Shown here in pieces: positions 1-4,862 of a DNA stretch of 6,097 bases (positions within the stretch are counted from its first letter, which is position 1; each line of letters starts with the position of its first letter). A program made the position numbers and the translations under genes. Source of the stretch: Candidatus Falkowiibacteriota bacterium (GTDB lineage Bacteria; Patescibacteriota; Patescibacteriia; Patescibacteriales; UBA12075); assembly GCA_003647675.1 (NCBI GenBank), contig QMNH01000061.1:1-6097 (forward strand), read 5' to 3'. The notes beneath the pieces were generated by a model. It was not told the origin of the DNA. It made no database searches and worked only from the letters and a program-made list of their open reading frames with translations.

Positions 1-1003
1 ATACCAGCAAATTTTAAGGTACTTGAATATTAGTAATGCCGATATGGAAAAAGGTGAAATGCGCTGTGAGGCCAACGTGAGTCTGCAGGAAAAAGGCAAA
101 TGGCAATACAACGGTAATTGCGAAATTACGCCGCTTGGCGATTATAAATTAAATCCAAAAATAGAATTAAAAAATATTAATTCTTTTCGCGCCATTGACA
201 AAGCCATAAATTATGAAATAAAAAGACAGGCCGAAGCGCTTAAATCTAACGAAAAACTATACCAGGAAACGCGTGGCTGGAACGAAGATAAGGGCAAGAC
301 TGTCAGACAAAGGACAAAAGAAACTTCAGCTGATTACCGTTATTTTCCCGAGCCGGATATTCCCCCTCTTAAAATCAGCCCCGAATGGATTAAAAAAATA
401 AAATCACAATTAATTGAACTACCTCACCAAAAATTAAAAAGGTTCAAAGAGCAATATGATCTAATTGACGCCGATATTGAAATACTGATAACCGATAAAC
501 ATCTAGCCGATTATACCGAGCAGGTAATCACCGAACTACGTGCCTGGATTGACTCAAGCGGCGATAATTGGGAAAGACAAAAAAAGAAACTGGCAAAAAC
601 CACGGCCAATTGGTTGATTAGCGAATTATTCAAACACTTAAATGAAGACAACGTCTCAATCCAAGATATAAAAATCACGCCGGAAAATTTTGCTGAATTA
701 ATTACCTTAGTTTACTCTGGAAAAATTAACTCATCAGCCGGACAAAAAATTCTTGAAATCATGTATAAAAAGGGCGGCGACCCTTCCGATATCTTAAAGG
801 AACTGGGACTTGAGCAAATAGATAACATTGCCGAACTGGAAAAAATTATCAAAAAAGTCATCGATAACAATCCCACGCAAGTAGAACAATACAAAGCCGG
901 CAAAGAAACAATTTTTAAATTTTTTATCGGCCAAGCCATGGCCGCCACCAAGGGCAAAGCCAACCCGAAAACAGTCCAGGAATTATTAAAAAAATTATTA
1001 TAA
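1..1003 (+). CDS. gatB: Aspartyl/glutamyl-tRNA(Asn/Gln) amidotransferase subunit B, 5'-truncated
   Basis: GatB is the subunit of the GatCAB complex that holds the mischarged tRNA and activates Glu-tRNA(Gln) or Asp-tRNA(Asn) for amidation, using ammonia delivered by GatA; it acts in the cytoplasm. The reading frame is open from base 2, so the gene enters from outside the window, and 333 residues are visible of the roughly 480-500 usual for the family. A TTG at 23 begins an apparent ORF but is only an internal Leu codon, because the upstream codons read YQQILRY and continue the family pattern. Visible landmarks are DMEKGEMRCEANVSL (residues 15-29), ELKNINSF, the block RTKETSADYRYFPEPDIPPL that is very characteristic of GatB, then the helical and YqeY-like tail ending in GQAMAATKGKANPKTVQELL. 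The catalytic N-terminal part lies outside. The segment between ANVSL and ELKNINSF (about residues 30-53) is longer and more divergent than in typical GatB. gatA and gatC are not seen here. No terminator directly follows the TAA. Confidence 0.97.
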   Translation, partial: YQQILRYLNISNADMEKGEMRCEANVSLQEKGKWQYNGNCEITPLGDYKLNPKIELKNINSFRAIDKAINYEIKRQAEALKSNEKLYQETRGWNEDKGKTVRQRTKETSADYRYFPEPDIPPLKISPEWIKKIKSQLIELPHQKLKRFKEQYDLIDADIEILITDKHLADYTEQVITELRAWIDSSGDNWERQKKKLAKTTANWLISELFKHLNEDNVSIQDIKITPENFAELITLVYSGKINSSAGQKILEIMYKKGGDPSDILKELGLEQIDNIAELEKIIKKVIDNNPTQVEQYKAGKETIFKFFIGQAMAATKGKANPKTVQELLKKLL

Positions 1004-1038
1004 TTATTTAATATAAGCTAAAAAAATACTTACTACCC

Positions 1039-1067
1039 TTGACAATTTTTTTATATTTATATATAAT
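1039..1067 (+). promoter_or_regulatory. Consensus sigma70-type promoter for the pyrB leader
   Basis: A perfect -35 TTGACA (1039-1044) and a perfect -10 TATAAT (1062-1067) are separated by exactly 17 bp. Transcription would start near 1074, giving a leader of about 170 nt before pyrB. A match at all 12 positions with ideal spacing is unlikely by chance even in A/T-rich DNA, although activity is not shown. It lies 35 bp past the gatB stop and upstream of a terminator-like hairpin. Confidence 0.85.
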
Positions 1068-1140
1068 ACTTAAAACTAAAAATTAAAAACATTTCTGAAA
1101 AAAAATATAAACAAAAAAAAATATAGTTATTATTTTTTAG

Positions 1141-1156
1141 CGGACACAAATGTCCG
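1141..1156 (+). promoter_or_regulatory. Leader hairpin 1 (pause or structural element)
   Basis: CGGACA (1141-1146) and TGTCCG (1151-1156) form a perfect 6-bp stem with a CAAA loop. It is followed by an A/U-rich stretch (TAAAATATATATTT) rather than a clean U-run, so it is not a typical terminator. Its place between the promoter and the terminator hairpin fits a pause hairpin or one half of an attenuator. TCCGT (1153-1157) could instead pair with ACGGG (1189-1193) in the terminator's 3' arm, with one G-U pair. That would be a weak alternative structure that excludes both hairpins. Confidence 0.5.
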
Positions 1157-1203
1157 TAAAATATATATTTAAAAAATTCCCGTCTGAAACGGGAATTTTT
1201 TAA
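1150..1203 (+). CDS. Possible 17-residue leader peptide overlapping the pyrB attenuator
   Basis: An ATG at 1150 opens a 17-codon frame, MSVKYIFKKFPSETGIF, with TAA at 1201-1203. The frame begins in the loop of hairpin 1, spans the whole terminator stem and stops at its terminal T-run. In the E. coli pyrBI operon a leader peptide is translated across the attenuator, so that a closely following ribosome prevents terminator formation when UTP is low; the layout here is similar. Against it, the ribosome site is weak (only GCGGA at 1140-1144), and a frame this short arises easily by chance. The peptide itself has no recognised function. Confidence 0.22.
   Translation: MSVKYIFKKFPSETGIF
1171..1201 (+). 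terminator. Intrinsic terminator or attenuator upstream of pyrB
   Basis: AAAAAATTCCCG (1171-1182) pairs perfectly with CGGGAATTTTTT (1190-1201). With the extra T1183-A1189 pair this is a 13-bp stem with a 5-nt loop. The CCCG/CGGG core followed by a run of six T is a standard Rho-independent terminator. The A6/T6 symmetry makes it usable on both strands. It lies after the only good promoter and 41 bp before the pyrB start, so either pyrB transcription must read through it (attenuation) or it ends gatB transcripts and a short leader RNA. Confidence 0.8.
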
Positions 1204-1230
1204 GACGAACCTTACAATTTAAAAAGGGAA

Positions 1231-1237
1231 AAAGGAG
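1231..1237 (+). promoter_or_regulatory. Ribosome binding site of pyrB
   Basis: AAAGGAG lies 5 nt before the ATG at 1243, in a purine-rich stretch (1221-1240). This is the clearest Shine-Dalgarno in the window. It fixes the start of pyrB at 1243 and therefore makes the cysteine-rich N-terminal extension part of the protein. Confidence 0.85.
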
Positions 1238-1242
1238 AAATA

Positions 1243-2286
1243 ATGACACAAAAAAACAATGAAAAAAAGTGTGAAGGTTGCGGAGTGGAAGGATGTCAGA
1301 ATTGCTACCAGAATAACGGAAGCAATAATTGCCCAGCAAAACCTGATAAACTGCCAGCTAACATTATAAAATCTCAACAGTTTGACAAAAAAACGATTGA
1401 ATACATCTTCAAATTAGCGGGAATAATGGAGAAATCACCACCTAAAAATCTTCTGGTAGGCAAAACAATGGTAACTTTGTTCTATGAACCAAGCACCAGA
1501 ACAAGACTAAGTTTTGAATTGGCTATGCTAAAACTGGGAGGAAGTGTGGTCGGGACTGAAAACGCCCACGAATTTTCTTCAGCTGCCAAAGGAGAAACAA
1601 TACCTGATACAATCAGGACAATTTGCGGATATAACCCGGATGTAATTGTATTGAGGCATTTTCAAGAAGGCAGTTCAAAGATCGCACAAAAATATTCAAG
1701 TGTACCGATAATTAACGCCGGGGACGGACCCGGCCAACACCCCACTCAGGCCTTGCTTGATCTATGGACCATGAAAAAAACATTTGGTGAAATAAAAAAT
1801 CGCGTTATCGCTTTTATAGGTGATTTAATAAACGCTCGAACTGTAAGGTCTCTTTGCTATAATTTAGCTCTTCATTATCCCGACAACTTTTTATATTTTG
1901 TTTCTTTAGCGGAAACCAGGATAAAAAAAGACATAAAAGATCTTTTAACTAAATATAAAGTTAAATGGTTTGAAACTGGTGATTTAAATTCAATTTTAGA
2001 TAAAGCCGATATTTTTTATCAAACTCGTATCCAAAAAGAACGATTTAAAAATAATGTCCAATTATATGAAAAAATAAAGGCAAATAGCGAAAGATTAATT
2101 ATTAGCTCTGAATCTTTAAAGAAAATGAAAAAAGATGCCTGTATTATGCATCCACTCCCCCGCGGCCCAGAAATCGCCACAGACGTTGACAGCGATAAAA
2201 GAGCAATTTATTTCCAGCAGGCAGAAAACGGCTTATACATAAGAATGGCTCTTTTAAAAATGTTGCTAATTGATAATCAACCCTAA
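1243..2286 (+). CDS. pyrB: Aspartate carbamoyltransferase catalytic chain with Cys-rich N-terminal extension
   Basis: PyrB makes N-carbamoyl-L-aspartate from carbamoyl phosphate and aspartate, the committed step of de novo pyrimidine synthesis, as a cytoplasmic trimer or larger assembly. The carbamoyl-phosphate domain shows FYEPSTRTRLSFE (S84, T85, R86, T87), the adjacent-subunit loop SSAAKGET (K116), R138 in VLRH, and HPTQ (H166, Q169). The aspartate domain shows GDLINARTVRSL (R199), TRIQKERF (R262) and MHPLPRG (302-308). All main catalytic positions known from the E. coli enzyme are present. At 347 residues it is about 35-40 longer than usual. The excess is N-terminal: residues 1-38 hold C10, C13, C18, C21 and C30, and homology starts near residue 40. 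The strong ribosome site supports this long start. No pyrI lies next to it; the next gene is convergent. Expression probably depends on the promoter at 1039-1067 and on readthrough of the leader terminator. Ornithine carbamoyltransferase is excluded by the HPLPRG and TRIQKERF motifs. Confidence 0.96.
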   Translation: MTQKNNEKKCEGCGVEGCQNCYQNNGSNNCPAKPDKLPANIIKSQQFDKKTIEYIFKLAGIMEKSPPKNLLVGKTMVTLFYEPSTRTRLSFELAMLKLGGSVVGTENAHEFSSAAKGETIPDTIRTICGYNPDVIVLRHFQEGSSKIAQKYSSVPIINAGDGPGQHPTQALLDLWTMKKTFGEIKNRVIAFIGDLINARTVRSLCYNLALHYPDNFLYFVSLAETRIKKDIKDLLTKYKVKWFETGDLNSILDKADIFYQTRIQKERFKNNVQLYEKIKANSERLIISSESLKKMKKDACIMHPLPRGPEIATDVDSDKRAIYFQQAENGLYIRMALLKMLLIDNQP

Positions 2287-2297
2287 AAACTTCAAAC

Positions 2298-2336
2298 CGG
2301 ACTAGCTTACTCCAGTAAGCCGGTCCGTTTTATTTT
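2298..2336 (+). terminator. Rho-independent terminator of pyrB, shared convergent site
   Basis: CGGAC (2298-2302) pairs with GTCCG (2323-2327), and GCTTAC (2305-2310) pairs with GTAAGC (2315-2320). They enclose a TCCA loop, with a two-position internal mismatch between the stem halves. TTTTATTTT follows at 2328-2336. It begins 12 bp after the pyrB stop, and its T-run overlaps the stop codon of the convergent miaA. On the minus strand the hairpin is followed by a broken T-rich run (TTTGAAGTTTTT), so it may also end the miaB-miaA transcript, less efficiently. Confidence 0.85.
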
Positions 2337-3277
2337 AAAAAATTTTCAACCAGCCTCTCCGCCTCTTTCTCACTTTTTACCCAATTAATTTCAGTGCCCT
2401 GCTTTTCCCAGCGCCTTAGCCAGGTCATCTGCCTTTTGGCAAACTGGCCAATCGCGATATTTAATTTCTCCACCATCTCATCATATGATAATTCCTTTTT
2501 TAAATATAAACTAATAAACTTATATTCAAGACCAAAATTTTTCAACCTTTTCCAGCTAACTCCGTATTTTTTATGCAACTTTTCTACTTCCCTAATCATG
2601 TCTTCTTTCTCCAATCTTTCAATCAAGCGCTCGTATATTCGTTTTTTTAATATGTCCCGGGGGTAAGTTAAGCCAATAATTAAATAATCATTTTTATCGC
2701 CGCTTGCTTTCTGAGAAAAACCCGCCGCGCCCCTTAGTACTTCCAGATAGCGAATCAGGCGCCGCTTATTTTTTTTATCGCTAACGTGTAAATTTTCAGC
2801 AAATTTGCTATTAATTTTTTTTAATTCATCGACCAATTGCTTGATGTTTTTTTTGTCCAATCTTTCTCTTAATTTCTTATCCTGGCCAACAACGGATAAG
2901 TCATAATTATCCACCAAAGCCTGCGTATACAAACCGGTCCCGCCAGCGATAATCGGCACTCTCTCCTTGTTTAAGATTTCTTTTACGGCCAGCTCGGCTT
3001 TTATTTTCCATTTAACAAGATTATACTCTGTATTCGGATGAACTACATCAATCAAATGATAAGGGATATTTACTTCTTTACCGGCCGGAAACTTCAATTT
3101 GTATTCCCCCAGGTCTTTGCCGGTCCCAATATCCATATATTTATAAACCTGCCGGCAGTCAGCCGAAATTATCTCGCCATTGAATTTATGGGCCAATTTC
3201 ACGGCTAAACCGGTCTTGCCACTGGCAGTAGTCCCCGTAATTACTAATATTTTATTTTTATTGCTTATACTAAACAT
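2330..3277 (-). CDS. miaA: tRNA dimethylallyltransferase (tRNA A37 isopentenyltransferase)
   Basis: MiaA transfers the dimethylallyl group from DMAPP to N6 of A37 next to the anticodon of tRNAs that read UNN codons, giving i6A37, in the cytoplasm. The 315-residue product has normal family length. It shows the P-loop GTTASGKT (15-22), IISADCRQVYKYMDIGTGK (37-54, D40 as the likely general base), PYHLID (72-77), AGGTGLY (111-117), KRRLIRYLEV (171-180) and the signature FAKRQMTWLRR (279-289). Family members more often have GPTASGK and ISADSMQVY, so T16 and C41 are mild deviations. GLEYKF (249-254) stands where many bacteria have a GYKE-type motif. It follows miaB on the same strand after 57 bp, so both are probably co-transcribed and supply successive steps of ms2i6A synthesis. 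The ATG at 3277 is the only usable start below an upstream in-frame stop at 3290-3292. No normally spaced Shine-Dalgarno precedes it; the nearest, GAGGTGA, is 19 nt away. Confidence 0.96.
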   Translation of the reverse strand: MFSISNKNKILVITGTTASGKTGLAVKLAHKFNGEIISADCRQVYKYMDIGTGKDLGEYKLKFPAGKEVNIPYHLIDVVHPNTEYNLVKWKIKAELAVKEILNKERVPIIAGGTGLYTQALVDNYDLSVVGQDKKLRERLDKKNIKQLVDELKKINSKFAENLHVSDKKNKRRLIRYLEVLRGAAGFSQKASGDKNDYLIIGLTYPRDILKKRIYERLIERLEKEDMIREVEKLHKKYGVSWKRLKNFGLEYKFISLYLKKELSYDEMVEKLNIAIGQFAKRQMTWLRRWEKQGTEINWVKSEKEAERLVENFLK

Positions 3278-3296
3278 AAATTTATAAACTTATCTT

Positions 3297-3303
3297 TCAC
3301 CTC
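3297..3303 (-). promoter_or_regulatory. Shine-Dalgarno-like GAGGTGA with atypical spacing before miaA
   Basis: On the minus strand GAGGTGA lies 19 nt upstream of the miaA ATG, too far for ordinary direct use. No alternative in-frame start exists in between, since the intervening codons are TAA, GTT, TAT, AAA and TTT. It may be a standby site, may reach the ATG through local folding, or may be chance. Confidence 0.3.
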
Positions 3304-3334
3304 AATATTGATATGCAAATATATCTGAATTTTT

Positions 3335-4642
3335 TTATTTCAATATAACTCCCTCCAATCCAAAATCGCGAACGTTTAATATTTTAACTTTAACAAATTC
3401 CCCAATTCTATCTCTTTCTACTTTTAACTTTCTACTTTTAACTTTCACTACTTTATTGGTCACCGTCTTTCCATACAACTCCCCTTTTTTATTTTTACCC
3501 TCAACTAACATATCCACTATTTTCCCTATATATTTTCCATTGTTTTTTAGGGCAGTGATTCTTAAAATTTTCATCAATTCATCTTCTCTGGCTTTTTTTT
3601 CTTCCTGACTAACATCATCAACCAGCTCGTTCGCGGCTGTACCCGGCCTGGGGCTGTAGCGGGCAATATAGGCCATGTCATATTTTGCTTCTTTAAATAA
3701 TTTTTTAGTATTATTAAATTGCTCCTTGGTTTCTCCGGGAAAACCAACTATGATATCTGTGGTAATTGAGGCCATTGGAATTTTTTTTCTAATTTTTTTT
3801 ATTAGCGCTAAATACTGGTCCCTGGAATAATTCCTATTCATTGCTTTTAAAATCTCATTATCTCCCGATTGCGCCGGTAAATGCACATGTTCGCATACAT
3901 TACCGCAATCCAATATTGCCTTAATTAAATCATCGCTCATATCCTTAGGATGGCTTGTCGCAAACCTAATCCAAAAATCTCCTGGCATATCATTTACCAT
4001 CTTAAGCAAATCAACAAAATATATATCTTTTAACTCTTTATTGTGTGTTGTGTGTTGTGTGTTGTGTGTTTTATAGCTATTAACATTTTGCGCTATCAAA
4101 ATTATTTCTTTAAAGCCTTTTTTAACTAAATTTTTAACTTCCGCAATTATTTCGTCGGATTGACGATACACTTCCCTGCCCCTGGCATTAGGTACAACGC
4201 AATAAGTGCAAAAATTATCACAGCCATTGCCAATCGGGACGAACGCGCTTATTTGATTATTGTATTTTGGTAAAATTTTTAAATAATCTTCATCAAATTT
4301 TTTGCCTTTTATGCCTAATTTTACTGATAATTCCGGCAATTTAATAATCGGCAGCCAAATATCAACTTTTTCCTTCAATCTCCTTTTCACGTCATTCCTT
4401 TCGGACAAACAGCCGGTTAAAACTATTTTTGCATTCGGATTTTCTTTTTTTATTCTCGAAATCAAACCATAAGCCCTATCCTCAGCGGATTGTCTTACCC
4501 CGCAGGTATTTAAAATTATCAAATCAGCATTATTTCTTTCTTTTTCCTCTTTATATCCAACTTCCTCCAAATAACCCGAAATCCTCTCACTATCAGACTT
4601 ATTCATCTGACAACCGATTGTAATTATACAATAATGTTTCAT
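3335..4642 (-). CDS. miaB: tRNA-2-methylthio-N6-dimethylallyladenosine37 synthase (radical SAM methylthiotransferase)
   Basis: MiaB converts i6A37 to ms2i6A37 using S-adenosylmethionine and two [4Fe-4S] clusters. The 435-residue product has the expected order. An N-terminal UPF0004 domain carries cluster cysteines C11 (TIGCQMN), C47 (NTCGVR) and C78 (TGCLSE). The radical SAM domain has GNGCDNFCTYCVVPNARGRE (C141, C145, C148), QNVNSY, RFATSHPKDM, HLPAQSGD and TDIIVGFPGET. A C-terminal TRAM domain spans about 370-435. VVPNARGRE and overall pattern favour MiaB over MtaB or RimO, and adjacency to miaA supports this. The frame stays open upstream to 4810, but the extra 56 codons are low-complexity spacer sequence without homology. 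The ATG at 4642 starts directly at the conserved MKHYCIITIGCQMN and has a weak GGTAAAG site 8 nt away (4651-4657). Two period-7 DNA repeats lie inside the gene: one encodes residues 192-201, just after QNVNSY, the other about 399-410 in the TRAM domain. Both add low-complexity, loop-like residues. Confidence 0.95.
   Translation of the reverse strand: MKHYCIITIGCQMNKSDSERISGYLEEVGYKEEKERNNADLIILNTCGVRQSAEDRAYGLISRIKKENPNAKIVLTGCLSERNDVKRRLKEKVDIWLPIIKLPELSVKLGIKGKKFDEDYLKILPKYNNQISAFVPIGNGCDNFCTYCVVPNARGREVYRQSDEIIAEVKNLVKKGFKEIILIAQNVNSYKTHNTQHTTHNKELKDIYFVDLLKMVNDMPGDFWIRFATSHPKDMSDDLIKAILDCGNVCEHVHLPAQSGDNEILKAMNRNYSRDQYLALIKKIRKKIPMASITTDIIVGFPGETKEQFNNTKKLFKEAKYDMAYIARYSPRPGTAANELVDDVSQEEKKAREDELMKILRITALKNNGKYIGKIVDMLVEGKNKKGELYGKTVTNKVVKVKSRKLKVERDRIGEFVKVKILNVRDFGLEGVILK
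3414..3448 (+). repeat. Heptamer tandem array in the 3' part of miaB
   Basis: On the plus strand five successive 7-nt units fit CTTTNNN. Units 1 and 3 are CTTTCTA, units 2 and 4 CTTTTAA, and unit 5 is CTTTCAC, so it is also a 14-nt unit repeated twice with a partial third. Read on the minus strand it encodes VKVKSRKLKVER of the MiaB TRAM domain. It makes the stretch between GKT and IGE about five residues longer than in E. coli MiaB, as I recall that sequence. Confidence 0.75.
4041..4068 (+). repeat. Perfect heptamer array (TTGTGTG x4) inside miaB
   Basis: Four perfect copies of TTGTGTG (CACACAA on the coding strand) run without interruption. Since 7 is not a multiple of 3, the copies are read in different frames and encode THNTQHTTHN (MiaB residues 192-201). 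Gain or loss of one copy would shift the frame of miaB; only changes of three copies would preserve it. Confidence 0.92.
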
Positions 4643-4689
4643 AAAATTTACTTTACCAAAAAAAAATTTAAATATCAAACCTCGCTTAC

Positions 4690-4715
4690 CATAATACACG
4701 TTTAGCAATATTATG
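4690..4715. repeat. Short inverted repeat in the miaB-pilB spacer
   Basis: CATAATA (4690-4696) and TATTATG (4709-4715) are perfect inverted arms around a 12-nt spacer, in the likely 5' leader of miaB. It could be a weak RNA hairpin or an operator. The arms are A/T only apart from one pair, so chance is a real possibility. Confidence 0.25.
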
Positions 4716-4729
4716 CTTTTAATTTTAAT

Positions 4730-4747
4730 TTTTATGTTTTTTATGTT
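4730..4747 (+). repeat. Tandem 9-mer beside the divergent promoter
   Basis: TTTTATGTT occurs twice head to tail (4730-4738 and 4739-4747). The second copy runs into the extended -10 element TGTTATAAT. It may be a slippage product in A/T-rich spacer DNA; no function can be shown. Confidence 0.4.
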
Positions 4748-4771
4748 ATAATATATCCAGGCTGTTAACAA
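4743..4771 (-). promoter_or_regulatory. Candidate promoter for miaB-miaA
   Basis: On the minus strand TTGTTA (4766-4771) and TAACAT (4743-4748) lie 17 bp apart. Each matches four of six consensus positions. Transcription would begin near 4736 and leave a leader of about 95 nt before miaB. The -10 overlaps the plus-strand TATAAT at 4747-4752, so the two directions could compete. Matches of this quality are common in A/T-rich DNA. Confidence 0.3.
4744..4752 (+). promoter_or_regulatory. Candidate extended -10 promoter for the pilus ATPase gene
   Basis: TGTTATAAT is a perfect extended -10 (TG, one base, TATAAT). No good -35 is seen 16-18 bp upstream, which is normal for extended -10 promoters. 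A start near 4759 would give a leader of about 100 nt that contains the heptamer array. Confidence 0.45.
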
Positions 4772-4823
4772 TTTACATAAATAAAAAACATTCTCGTCTG
4801 CTCGGTACAAAAAATTTTAATCG

Positions 4824-4858
4824 CTTTATACTTTATACTTAATACTTTATACTTTCTT
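4824..4858 (+). repeat. Heptamer array abutting the pilus ATPase start, with TATACT boxes
   Basis: Five contiguous 7-nt units fill this stretch: units 1, 2 and 4 are CTTTATA, unit 3 is CTTAATA and unit 5 is CTTTCTT. The array ends 4 nt before the ATG at 4863. The junctions create TATACT at 4827, 4834 and 4848. The last (4848-4853) would place a transcription start at about 4860-4863, almost on the start codon, so it could be a -10 box for a leaderless mRNA. No Shine-Dalgarno lies in this region, which fits that reading but does not prove it. Confidence 0.8.
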
Positions 4859-4862
4859 AATT

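Noticed and set aside
712..963. 83-codon minus-strand frame opposite gatB
   Set aside because: It is an antisense shadow of a strongly conserved gene; the product has no recognisable motif and the frame has no ribosome site.
1068..1140. A-rich leader as a riboswitch aptamer
   Set aside because: Apart from the two hairpins the region is nearly structureless A/T; no conserved riboswitch core could be recognised.
2394..2666. 90-codon plus-strand frame inside miaA
   Set aside because: Antisense to the well-supported miaA coding sequence, Phe/Ser-rich as expected from the complement of Lys/Glu-rich codons.
3311..3326. Inverted repeat GATATGCAAATATATC (starting at 3310) as the miaB terminator
   Set aside because: The arms are about 5 bp of mostly A/T with no T-run following on the minus strand, so termination between miaB and miaA is not supported.
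4041..4068. CRISPR-like or transposon-end interpretation of the repeats
   Set aside because: The units are 7 nt, directly adjacent without spacers, and lie inside a coding frame; no cas gene, transposase or target duplication is present.
4429..4623. 64-codon plus-strand frame inside miaB
   Set aside because: Antisense to the conserved UPF0004 domain of MiaB; no motif or ribosome site.
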